Part shown: piece by piece, positions 54,363-64,000 of the stretch
How positions within the stretch are numbered: the stretch's first letter is position 1
Layout: every line of letters begins with the position of its first letter
Origin: Daphnia pulex
Taxonomy: Eukaryota > Arthropoda > Branchiopoda > Diplostraca > Daphniidae
DNA length: 64,000 nt
Assembly: GCF_021134715.1 (NCBI RefSeq)
Contig: NC_060018.1
Location: forward strand, 8,449,501 to 8,513,500
Direction of reading: 5' to 3'
The notes under the pieces: model-generated
The model's database searches: none
What the model was told of the DNA's origin: nothing
Seen by the model: the letters and a program-made list of their open reading frames with translations, nothing else
Position numbers and translations under genes: made by a program

Positions 54363-55402
54363 AAGGTAAAAACAATGTGGTCGCTGATGCTCTCTCGAGG
54401 AATCTGGGCGGAAAAGAGGAACGCCGGAAATCCTCGACAGAACATCGCGTGAGCTTTGTATTAAAATCTGATGGTTACACAGCCAAAGAACTTGCATTTT
54501 TGCAGCAAGTGGGCAAAGAATTACGTCCAATTACTAACAGAATCCTAACTAACAAAAAATACCCTGATTTTGCTTTAAGAAAAGGGGTTGTCTATAAAAA
54601 GAGTAAAAGTAATCCGGATAGGAAATTGCTTTTGATGTTCCCTTCAATTTTACGTAGAGATTTAATAAGTAAATGTCATGACGAGCCGCAGTCTAATCAT
54701 TTTGGGATAGAAAAAACTTTGGCTCGAGTAGTAGAAAATTATTGGTGGCCACGGATGGAGTCGAGTGTGCGCGCATATGTGTTATCATGCATCCATTGTC
54801 AATTTCATAATGTTCCTCCTGGAGCCCCTGGTGGTTTTCTGAATCCCATCCCTCCACCTACTAGACCATTCGACACCATCGGAATCGATCATCAAGGCCC
54901 GTTGCTGGAAACTCCATCTGGGAATCGTCATATTTTGTTCACGATCGCTTATCTCACCAAATGGGTGGAGGCGGTTGCTTTGCCAAGTACCGTCACATGT
55001 CACGTGATAAAGCTGCTTAAGGAGATAATAAATCGACATGGATTGCCAAGCCGAACTATTTCTGACCCTGGATGGCATTCACTAGCTGTGAGCTAGCCAC
55101 GGAGCTGGACAAATGGAAGATTCGAAACGTCATCGCCACTGCGGAGCATCCCCAGACGAACGGATTGGTGGAGAGGCTAAACCGCACAGCCGCAAGAGCC
55201 ATCGCTGGATTTCTTTCGCCTAACCATCGAGATTTGGACGAGCGGCTGTCGGATGCTGTGTCCGCCATTAACTCTGCTAAGCAGGCAACTACGAAGCATT
55301 CGCTGTTTCAGCTTGTCTATGGACGACTCCCCAATAGACCGGATAACCGGATCTGTTCGAGTGGCCGGAAGATGGACCAGTGTCCAGGAGTATTTTTATA
55401 AT
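54363..55402 (+). pseudogene. Ty3/gypsy integrase relic (end of RNase H to integrase)
   Basis: VVADALSRNLGG (end of RNase H) is followed by the integrase: zinc finger (HFGIEKTLARVVENYWWPRM, CIHCQFH), core FDTIGIDHQGPLLETPSGN (first D) and LTKWVEAVALPS. HGLPSRTISDPGW (second D) is followed by a one-base frameshift near 55075, then AFTSCELATELDKW, EHPQTNGLVERLNRT (E) and SLFQLVYGRLPNRP. No internal stop occurs before the frameshift, so decay is moderate. It belongs with 51858-52144 and the inverted RT segment; most of RNase H is missing. Confidence 0.92.
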
Positions 55403-55458
55403 TTTAAAATATTAAATATGAATTTTAAAATATTAAAAATGAATTTTAAAATTCATTA
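55396..55458. repeat. AT-rich 21-bp tandem repeat
   Basis: About three copies of a unit close to AATTTTAAAATATTAAAAATG. It follows the end of the integrase relic. Confidence 0.8.
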
Positions 55459-56339
55459 AAATAGAATAAACAAAAATAAGTAATAAAAAATACATTTGAT
55501 TTGATTTTTTGGGCGCAAATTTCAAAAAATGCGAATTTCAATCACAAATTAAACATATGAATGAATTGTCTAATCTACATGAATTAGGTATTAAACGATA
55601 GAGAATGAAATAAAGCTTAAATGAAATCAATTTCTTGCCTCATTGATTAATAATTTTTTATGATTAAGAAAGAAAAACCCTTACTTTTGCTATACCCCCG
55701 AGAGGCGAGGGGCCCACTAACTTAGCGAACCTGGCGGAGAATCTTGGGACCCTTTACTAACACCCACCGGTCTTGGGGATAGCCGAGAGTGTACCTTTCC
55801 TATTCTATCGTGCTTATATACTGCATGAAGGATTCTGACACCAGCCCGTTACCCACCCATTATAGTGGTATGTATAAAACGCTAACGCACCGATCGATCA
55901 CTGTGTCTGTATCCAGGTGCATTACCAGTCACCAGTTGCTGATTCTTACCTTCTTCCATTCTGATCTGCAGACATCTATTTTTCATCGAGTTTTTCATTT
56001 TTTAAATTTTACTATTTAGTTTCAACCAAATACAGTTGCGCACCATAAAAGTTAGGGATAAAAAAGAACAAACGTGTCGTGGAAGACTTTTGTCACTTTC
56101 GTAGCTTTTGCTTGCATGTGTGCCAACCATTTACCGAATCAGTATTGACGCATCGACAATTGGCATTTCTGCTTTTTTCAAATAATAACTGTTAATTCGT
56201 CCGACGCAGCAATGGCAAAGGTAAGAAATTTGAATTCTCATAACTGAAAATCTGTTCTTCCTATTTTTTTACTTTTGAATTTTAAAAGTTAAGTTAAGCT
56301 AAAATTGATTTATTTTTTCATTCGCTCACTTAAGTCTTT
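55459..56339. other. Non-coding stretch
   Basis: No exon clearly seen. GCAATGGCAAAG/GTAAGA near 56211 could be a tiny first exon (Met-Ala-Lys) for the esterase fragment that follows, but the phase is unproven. Confidence 0.35.
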
Positions 56340-56785
56340 ATCAGTTGCTGGGCTTAACCAGAACCTGCCGTTGGATCTCACGCGTACATCCCGGATCAAG
56401 CCGGATCATTTTACGCTTCTGCCGCACAGTCCCAATCCCAACAAATTTATGTCCCAGTCACTGTTCCGCCATATGCTCCAGGACATACTTATGATGCTGA
56501 ACCTTCATCTCGCTTCATCTGCTCCTCAGCCATCCTCATAAAGTCCTGCTATTAGTGTTCCAGAAAACCAGACAAGTGGAACAGACTCGTCGGCTCAAGA
56601 TCCTTCGCCGATAGTCACCACGTTATCGGGTCGGGTTCGTGGCCTGACAGCCACTGCAGCCACTGGTAAACAGGTGGATGTCTGGAACAGTATTCCGTTC
56701 GGCAAGCCGCCGTTGGGCGAACTTCGCTTCCGCGTCATCCGCTGCCGATTGACCCGTGGGATATATTGTAAAGTAAATAGTTTTC
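56340..56785 (+). pseudogene. Carboxylesterase/cholinesterase-type N-terminal fragment
   Basis: QSQQIYVPVTVPPYAPGHTY (about 56420-56490) is a low-complexity leader. After a frame change and a TAA (near 56538) comes IVTTLSGRVRGLTATAATGK (56609-56668), then VDVWNSIPFGKPPLGELRFR, the conserved N-terminal block of alpha/beta-hydrolase carboxylesterases (V-x-G-x-x-x-G ... IP-x-G-x-PP-x-G-x-LRF). A two-base insertion follows before HPLPIDPWDI. The sequence then ends; the catalytic Ser, Glu and His regions are absent. It is a truncated gene fragment, possibly cut by later insertions. Confidence 0.75.
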
Positions 56786-56931
56786 CACTTTTTCGTTCTA
56801 AGTTCAATAGCAGTTGTTTAGGAAAACGACTAAATAGGGTAGAACTACATTGCATAATTTCCGCAAAATTATTCCAATCAATTACTCCGTGAAACACAAC
56901 CTTTTTTATAAACTGGAAATAAAAAAATCTT

Positions 56932-57006
56932 CCTCCCGATCGAGAATTGAACGCCATATCTAAACATGGTGGTGAACACCGCTAACCACTCGCCTATCAT
57001 TCCCTA
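56932..57006 (-). repeat. tRNA-like sequence 3
   Basis: Minus strand GGCGAGTGGTTAGCGGTGTT (A box) and GGCGTTCAATTCTCGATCGGG (B box, T arm). No pairing acceptor stem was confirmed. Confidence 0.5.
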
Positions 57007-57184
57007 GGAAATTTAAAAAACTTGAAAGATTACATGGCTACCTAACCATTCTAACGAGAAAGCAATATCGAACGCCAGATGGTGAAGTTGCAGCCTCGTT
57101 TTTTCTTCTGATTGGCTCTTGCATGGGGAAAGGATAGGGAATTTTGCAGATCCTCTCGCCTTCATGTGGCAGGATTCAAGTTTA

Positions 57185-57284
57185 CAGGCCTTAACCATTA
57201 AGTAGGCCATGGCTTGAACCCATGCATTCATGATACGTTAATCAGCTATTGAATGCGTTAACCACTCGGTTACCATCTCGTTAA
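57185..57284 (-). repeat. tRNA-like sequence 4 (Ser/Leu-like, long)
   Basis: Minus strand GGTAACCGAGTGGTTAACGC (A box) and CATGGGTTCAAGCCATGG (T arm with B box), with a longer middle part suggesting a variable arm. The anticodon loop is not canonical. Confidence 0.55.
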
Positions 57285-57330
57285 CTAATATAAAATAAAG
57301 AGACACTAAGTAGCTATGAACATCATTGAT

Positions 57331-59708
57331 TCATGGTTTATGAAGAAACAACAGCATTTTTGCCATTTCAGGGGACAATTTCGATCTCTTCGGAGAAATT
57401 AATTCTCCAGCCGCTGAAAAAGCTGCCTCTGAAGGAACCGAAGTAGCGGGAATACAAAAAATTTTTTTAATGATTGGGGAAAAGTTTTTGAAGATGCTGT
57501 GGTCAGCTTTCGAATGCCACCACTGCAAAGGATCGTCTTTTCGGTCTACATAGGCCATTTGTTTGTACTCACGAACAAGATTGAGACCATGAGCCCTCCC
57601 GTTGGTCGTTGGTTGCCTTGCGTTGGCATTTAGTTCGTTGACTCTTACATCGTGTTCACCCCACAATGAATCAAGGCTGCTAGAGGGTTCTCTTTGGCGT
57701 ACCTCTTCCTCATGAGTCACCCCAGAGAGAAGAATGATGGCTTTCCTCTCCACCCGTGAAGCATCAGAGTTATACATGCTCTTAAATCTAAGAAAACAAA
57801 CAAAAATATATCAGTGAATTTATGTTTTTGCTCTATGTTGTTAATCATGTACCTGGGATCCAAGAAAGTAGCAACAGAAAAAAATTTTGGAGCTCTCCTA
57901 TCGGGATCTTCTTCTTCCATATTATGGAATCGGGTTCTTAAACTTCGTAACAAACGACGCTTTAAAATTGCCGAAGCTTTGAATTTTGGGCCATTTTCAG
58001 TTCCCTCCTCTTGATTCTTGCTAAGAAAACCAGTCGCGAGTTTCAGTAGTGGAAGAACCTTGAAAAAAAACATAAGCATTAATTTTACAAGTCTAACTTA
58101 TTTTTAAATTTTTATATTACTCTGGAAATTGATGGGTATTTTTGAGACGAAAGTTCTCTCGAAATTTGCTCACAGGGAGCCAATATCTTAACGAAATCCT
58201 TCATCAAATCCCACTGCTCTTCAGTGAACATCAGATTGGGTTTAAGGAGTTCACCAAGGGTAGCGTTTATTTGGTCTTTCAAGTCCAACATGCTGGTGAC
58301 CATAAGGAATTGGGTGTTCCATCGGGTTACCACCTCCTGTTGCAATTGCCGACCATGAATTCCCCCGGAAGCCAAACAGTGCTTATTCAAGGTACAAACA
58401 GCAAGATGGCTCGTGTGAAAAAAAGTAATCACATCGCGACACTGCTTAAGTGTATAATAAAAAAGACTTCCAGACAGGGCATCTTTGATGACTAATTGCA
58501 ACGTATGGGCTACACAGGGAACCCATTGCCATAGACCTTAATTATAAAATATGAATTAGTCTTAGAAAGTAAAATTTCATTTAAAGGACGTACGTTGTTC
58601 TTGGTACTTCGCAGCAAGTATGTTAACGGCCTTTACTATGTTGGCTCCATTGTCGGTCACCACGCAAAAAACTTTATCTGCAATGCCCCACTCTTTTGCA
58701 ACATCTTCTAGTCTGAGGGCTAAATTGTCAGCTGTGTGCGATTCGGGAACTGAAAAGGTACTCAGAACCCGAGAGATCATCTCAGCATTTTTAATATAGT
58801 GCACTGTTACAGTCATGAAAGGTAAGAGGTTACGGGACGACCAACAATCACTTGTCAACGCAACAAATTCAGGTTTTTCTAGTTCCGCCTTTACTTTATC
58901 TTTTTGTTTTCTGTACTCTGACGGAATCAGATTATTGGTAATAGTCGACCGGCACTGCAGTTCAATTTTGGGGTCTAGAAATTTTATGAGTTCCTTAAAC
59001 CCCGTAAAACCAAAAGACATTCATTAAGAATATTTATATACGGAATTCTACAATAAAAATCATTTCACATTGGTCTAGTGGATAACGTGTCAGACTTAAC
59101 ATAACAAAGACTGAAGTTCGAAAGTTCGAAAGTTCGACACTTAGCTCACCTTTTTTTATTTTATAATTTTTAAACCGTGTACCTTCGTTCTCCACAACTT
59201 GTATAGGCTGCATATCAGTAGCAATAAACTTGACTAGCTTGGAAAAAAAAGTTTGCATATATGCTCCATCTCGAGGATGAGGAACAACCTCAGATTCTGA
59301 ACGCCTTCGTCTTCTGACAGGTGCTGTTCCACCTGTCAAATCAAATTATCTATAGTCCTGTAATTTTATTTTATAGTTATATTAAAAATTACTTGTACTT
59401 GCTTCCGCACTTGCAGCAGAGTTTTGTGCACTACGTTCCCGTTTCTCAGCTTCTTCATTCAAATATTGTTGAAAAATATTGTTGTCTGGACTCGAATGTT
59501 TGGTTTGGAGATGATGTTTCAAATTGTTGGTGTTTCCACTAGTCGAAACTGAGCCGTGACAAATGTTACACACAGATTTGTGATTCACAGAATATTGTGG
59601 ATCCTGTACAAAATAATTCCATAACAAACTTCTATTTGCCCTCATTCTTCCTAAATCTTGCGGGTAGCCGGTATAGGTGAATAGAACAAACAAGACGACA
59701 CGAGACAA
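57331..59708 (-). CDS. hAT-superfamily transposase (BED-finger type), nearly intact
   Basis: Exons on the minus strand: 59708 (or ATG 59645) to 59393, 59332 to about 59190, 59010 to about 58589, about 58538 to 58121, about 58060 to 57853, and about 57787 to 57331. The BED finger is VCNICHGSVSTSGNTNNLKH with a C-x2-C and H-x4-H pattern. Catalytic regions are VALTSDCWSSRN, CVVTDNGANIVKA and TSVPSEAAFSAAGELISPKR; the hydrophobic end LSPEMAKMLLFL is the dimerisation part. VPCVAHTLQLVIKDAL and VVTRWNTQFLMV are also conserved. Exons 3-6 are open and phase-compatible. The weak point is the acceptor of exon 3 (59011-59012), which reads TG, not AG. The intron before it holds a tRNA-like insertion. Confidence 0.88.
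59050..59155 (+). repeat. tRNA-like sequence 5, inside a hAT intron
   Basis: Plus strand ATTGGTCTAGTGGATAACGT is a good A box. GAAGTTCGAAAGTTCGAAAG contains a duplicated B-box-like GTTCGAA. It lies in the intron between hAT exons 2 and 3, opposite in strand. Confidence 0.55.
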
Positions 59709-59885
59709 TAGGACACGATACTGTGATTAAGAGTGAGAGATTATGCGGCAAACCTTTATTAGCTAATTCATTCATTTATTTAGGCCTTGTTCAAATCAGC
59801 AGCTAAAATAACCACGAAGTTCTTATTTTCACCAACAGATGGTGTTTTATATCATATCGCATCGACATCGGTTTTTGCTTTTGGC

Positions 59886-59953
59886 ATCGGTATCGTATCA
59901 CATTGGGTTTTTAGGAAACACCCGATGTGATACATCGATAATCGCCATCACTG
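59886..59953 (-). mobile_element. hAT terminal inverted repeat end
   Basis: On the minus strand the end reads CAGTGATGGCGATTATCGAT and then GTATCACATCGGGTG, a hAT-type CAGTG terminus. An internal inverted copy of GTATCACAT..GGGT (59907-59938) forms a hairpin. This is probably the 5' end of the hAT element at 57.3-59.7 kb; the opposite end was not found. Confidence 0.6.
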
Positions 59954-60357
59954 GGAATTAGTCGTGCTTTTTTTCGTCTGATACTCTGAGTCTCTGTACT
60001 CTCTGAGATTTTAATCTTCTGATAGCAGATAGCGTAATTTTACTTTATTTTTCATCACATTGCGTGTGATCTGTGATCTAGTGTTTGGAAATTCATCCCA
60101 AGAAATTCAGTAATAGTATTTTCAACTTTTTTGTTGTGCCTTACCCCTGACTTTACCATTTCTTTCTCTTACAGGCAATTTTGCTATTATTGCTATTCGT
60201 TTTATAGTGTATAATCTATATACAGCAGCAGTTTTTGTTTTGTTATGTCCCTGTTGCTGAGTTCGTGTACAAGCGTTAGGCTTGTCGTGCAATACAATGC
60301 AGAAATTCAACAATTTATCGACTCAAATGTTCTCTTTTCTTTTTTGGGGGCTAAAAA

Positions 60358-60402
60358 TTAACTTATATCTTATCTTATCTTAACTTATCTTATCTTTAGC
60401 CC
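60358..60402. repeat. TTATC microsatellite
   Basis: TCTTATCTTATCTTAACTTA and further TTATC units, about nine repeats with interruptions. Confidence 0.85.
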
Positions 60403-60632
60403 ACCATAAAAATTCGGAATGTCTTATTTATATCGTATATTGCTGTTTTTTTCAGATACTATCTTGTATCGGAGCATTTTTTTCGGTATATTCGGATACT
60501 GTTAAGTGTTAACTTAAATTTTTTTGGACAGTTATATTTAGTATCTGTATAAATATAAAAAACAAGTAAATGATAATTTAATTTCAGATTTCTGAATTGT
60601 ATTTATTTCAAATTACATTTCCGGTGACCAAA

Positions 60633-61400
60633 TTATTGTTCATCAATTGCCTTTTGTAGGTCTTTAACGAGATTTTGGTAATCTTGGAGCCATTCGATGT
60701 TATGGGGAGACAGTGATTTATTCAACTTATTCGTTATGTTGACCTCCACAACTGTTGAAAGTTTTTCTTTACCACACTTCATTGTGGGATAAATTTTCTT
60801 CATTGTCTCTAATATAAAAAATAATTGAAATTAAATCTTATAGAATTACGAACTATTCTAGATTACCTCTGATCTCCTGCAGTTCCTTTGGATCCATGGC
60901 AATCTTCAAACTAGTCCCCTTTGTCGCTCCCTTCTCGGTTATTTTGTGTATCTCCGTATGAGTACAGTTCCTCCAAAAGCTTGTAGATTGCTTGTTCGGG
61001 ATGGGGGTATTTATCTTAAATGTACCTCTTAACACTCTCCTCTATGGGAAAGCTTCCCTAAAAATATCATAATATGTAAAATGTGTATCATACATAACTT
61101 ATGAAAACGGAATTAAACTTACCTTTTTCGCATAGAATCGAACTTTTTTCTTCTAATTTTCTTCAAGTCTTTCTTCCAATTCTTCTACCGTGTCTAAAAC
61201 TGTTTCTGCCTCTTGTGCCTCTTGTTGGGAGTAATTGCCGTCGGCCGGAGTTGGCATCCGCAGTTGGCATACAGGTTCACAGATTTCGCTAGCGTTGATA
61301 TTAAGACGCGGAAGAACGACGCGAGCTTGAGTAGCAATTCCGTAGACCCGGCAGTAGTGCACGGCTCTCAGAAGTGGAATTCTTCACGAAATCAATTTTG
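60633..61400 (-). pseudogene. Decayed gene, possibly BEN-like
   Basis: The exon 60808-60633 (stop TAA; TMKKIYPTMKCGKEKL, SLSPHNIEWLQDYQNLV) joins in phase through GT-AG to an exon ending 60867 with KGTSLKIAMDPKELQEIR. That exon's upstream frame (LRGTFKINTPIPNKQ) is broken by a one-base shift from IEESVKRY near 61030. The next exon upstream (61400-61125) reads PLLRAVHYCRVYGIATQARV, EICEPVCQLRMPTPADGNYS and EAETVLDTVEELEERLEEN. It has one TAG, then continues to KVRFYAKK at a GTAAGT donor. The ALDP-like MDPKELQEI and following YP residues recall BEN domains, but the similarity is weak. With one stop and one frameshift it is probably dead. Confidence 0.45.
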
Positions 61401-62378
61401 AGGGTGGGTAGTGAAGGAACACTAATTGTTTTGTTATAAAAATTATTTTAAAAATGGGATTATTTCGTCGGGGCCTAGTTCGATCATATATCTTCGCCAA
61501 TCATACCAGCATCCAATTTTAGTACATGTTAAATTAATAAGTAGTACATTAAACACTCTTAAAAGCATTTTATTCGCATTTCCAAAAATTCATCCCGTAA
61601 TGAATAAAAAACACAAACAAGGTATTCTAAAATGCAAAAAAGATGCATTATTCCGTTGTATGCGTCTCAATCAAGCGGTTCTATGAAAAAACGTATTGCA
61701 ATCACGTTTAGCTATGGGAAAATTCTCCTCGGGCGGCAATATCTTTTATTGACAATGTATTTTATACATTTAAAAATTTATTTTGAACAGGTGGCTATAT
61801 AGCTCCTGTGCTACTTCTCTTCTGCGACTTTATAAATATAAAATAATGTGTTATTAGTAGCGCTACTTTGTTCGACGCCGGTGCCGTAATATACAAATAT
61901 ACCGATGACTAATATACCGTTGACTTGTTCGGTGCCGTAATATACAAGGTATACTTACTTCAGTTTTTCCATGTACCAGAATATGTTCTTTATTCTGACA
62001 TTGATTAAACAGGTAAAGAAAACTGAGAAAAACAATGTTTACAAGAAGAAGAGTAGCTGGCCATTGAAAGAGCTCAAAAGATTTCTACTTGTTAGCTGCT
62101 TTCTCGTCTGCTAACAAGACGTGGATTTTGATGTAATCTGGTTTACTCTTTAAAGATTGTTTTTCAAAAGAAGGTACAATAAGTGTTATTAACCAAGCAT
62201 TAACCATTAATACACTTTCAAGTTCAGTCCAAAATATCTATATCTAATTTATATCTAATTTATTTATATCTATTATAAATTTCAACCAATTTTTTATATA
62301 AAAATATATAGTTGAAAAAATTGTGTATTTCACATTGAATTTCAAAGATTATTTTTAAAAAATTAGACAAATCAAAAT
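61401..62378. other. AT-rich non-coding stretch
   Basis: No supported exon. GTGCCGTAATATACAA occurs twice (about 61882 and 61931) within a small direct duplication that includes AATATACCG. Confidence 0.5.
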
Positions 62379-63406
62379 TCATTCATCAGTAATGGTTATT
62401 GGAATTAATTGGCCATTAACCAACGTTTTCTTGGTGTTCAGAATGATTTCCAAATTACCGTCGGAATAAAATACATTGAGTTTTTTCAAATTGTCATCAG
62501 TAACCAGGTTTTCCGGTAAAGGAAAATCTATTTTTTTGAATGAGGTCTCAGTGTACGGTGTTTTGCAGATATGTGTTCTTTTAACTGTTTGAAGCTTTTT
62601 GATATAGTACACTTCAACGTTTCCAGAACTATTGACACTGATTGTGATTTTAGCTGATGATATATTTGGGAGTATTTGGTGGAAGTCGTCTTCTAATTTT
62701 CTTTTTTTCCCCCTTTGTTTACTGGATGCTGCGTTGGATGAATTGGCAAATTTTTCTCTTTCAAATTCTAAAAAAATAAATTCTAAGGTAAGAAATTAAG
62801 AAATACTAGGAACGATCTTCTTAATGAAAAGTAATCAGTGATCGGAACGCAGTGCTTCCATATACTGGTTAAATATCCGATGACCGGATATCCTTGAGAA
62901 ATTTTCGACCGAGCGGATAAACAGACAATTTTGGATAATTGGCAATTTAACGTAAAAATGAGCGAACTTAATCATACTGATAGTAATAATAATTTTTAAA
63001 AATGAAATTACCCATTAACTTTCCCTTTTCTGCAATTGACTTCAAAATGGAATCCACGTGGGGAACGGTAAGCCTATCAATATTCACGCGTTCCATTTCG
63101 TGAATCGCTTTACTAGAACTTCGTGCCTGACTTTCCTGTAGAAATGTAAGTTAAATATAAACGAAATAACTAAAAGCGGAATTTGAAATAAAAATTTACC
63201 TTATCCCAAAACTTAGTAGACAAAGTCCGCAACAATTTCTGTGTGATGGAAATTGGCGGACTATCCGGATGACTGCTGTTGTAGGCATTTACTGCCTCTT
63301 CTGCCATAATTAGTAGTGGGGTCCTGTTGGAGTTCGACGTCAAAATTTTTCTTTTTTCAGTTAATTGTTTTTTTATTTCAGTATCCATTTTCTTTATGTT
63401 ATCCAT
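62379..63406 (-). CDS. Intact three-exon gene, 239 aa, function unknown
   Basis: Exons 63406-63200 (ATG; donor GTAAAT), 63135-63012 (donor GTAATT) and 62767-62379 (stop TGA) have proper GT-AG borders and matching phases (0, 1). The protein starts MDNIKKMDTEIKKQL, with a basic N-terminal helix. Then come TPLLIMAEEAVNAYNSSHPD and ITQKLLRTLSTKFWDK, which could be a small helical domain. The middle, with MERVNIDRLTVPHVDSILKS, leads to a nuclear-localisation-like KQRGKKRK (residues 127-134). The last 100 residues look beta-rich (ITISVNSSGNVEVYYIKKL; LIPITITDE). No family recognised. Nothing suggests a transposase. The absence of stops across three exons argues for selection or recent origin. Confidence 0.7.
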
Positions 63407-64000
63407 GTTGAGATTTTCTATACATGAAAAAAAGTGATGATATTAGTAATTGAAAAAATCAATTTCATTTCGAGTAGGGAGAAAGTAGTAAAGTGTAAAG
63501 CAGAGACATAAAAAACTACATATATATAAAAAATATTTCAAAAGCGAAAAGTAGCGGCCCGGGGTAGGAGGAAGGCTAACACCAGAAACAAAAGAGATAG
63601 TTTTACGAACTACGAAATAAAACTTTTCCTTCCTCTAGAAACAGGCATTTCTGCTAGCAGCGATTTCGATTTTCTAACAAAGGGTTTCAGAACACTATCC
63701 CAACACTACTATATAAACCTTGGCAAAGAGAACGATAGGGGTGATCGCTAGGGGAAGTCATCCAAAAAGGGAAACCCACTTGCAAATGTTGTTTACCCGA
63801 CCAAGTGACTTTCTGTTTACGTCAAAAACCCAGGGAAAACAAAGTAATGGATAAGTAGCGCAACAGGTGCGCTATATATATATATTTTTTCAGGTCATAA
63901 TGATATGCCTCTTCAATGTGCTCTTTGCCTCCTCTAAATGTACCTGAGAAGTAAACAAAATACATTAATCTCATTGTTTTAAACCTTTTTTTTGTCAATG
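63407..64000. other. Upstream flank of the three-exon gene
   Basis: No coding signal. It includes a short TA run (TATATATATATATT near 63875) and must hold the promoter of the minus-strand gene. CATGTTGAGATTTTCTATAC lies at the ATG. Confidence 0.4.

Overview
This is eukaryotic nuclear DNA. Genes are split by short (about 50-110 bp) GT-AG introns, intergenic DNA is AT-rich, and the mobile elements (DIRS, Ty3, Copia, hAT, PIF/Harbinger, MULE) are the mix seen in arthropods. Gene content and intron size suggest a crustacean such as Daphnia, but I cannot prove the species from sequence alone.

Layout. 1-4.3 kb is the only ordinary genic part: the probable 3' end of an EDRF1-like gene, a second partial EDRF1-like copy, and a well-preserved methylenetetrahydrofolate dehydrogenase/cyclohydrolase (MTHFD) gene. 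4.8-12.9 kb holds a multi-exon gene of an unrecognised family on the minus strand, two perfect hairpins, repeat copies of that family, an integrase-like relic, a MULE transposase relic and a six-copy 152-bp satellite. 14.0-20.7 kb is a decayed DIRS retrotransposon split by about 4.4 kb of foreign sequence. 20.9-23.3 kb is a repeat copy interrupted by 1.6 kb that carries Pax-type homeobox exons. 24.4-26 kb has Ty3 relics.

31.0-33.5 kb has more copies of the unrecognised family. 34.6-42.5 kb is a PIF/Harbinger element (divergent transposase and Myb-like genes) split by a very young 5.7-kb Ty3 LTR element with apparently identical LTRs and a 5-bp target duplication. 43.4-46 kb has Copia and hAT relics.

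49.4-50.8 kb carries two minus-strand genes: one whose predicted product joins a BED-like zinc finger to a DnaJ-like HPD domain, and an AT-hook ORF. 51.8-55.4 kb is a rearranged Ty3 element with a 1.27-kb MITE and an inverted RT segment. 56-59.9 kb has a carboxylesterase fragment, tRNA-like sequences and a nearly intact hAT transposase gene. 60.6-63.4 kb has a decayed gene and an intact three-exon gene of unknown function.

The most interesting items are the recurring unrecognised module (at least six copies), the BED/J-domain gene, the Pax fragment inside a repeat with a 48-bp flanking duplication, the in-frame UAG in the young Ty3 element, and the nested insertions whose removal restores reading frames.
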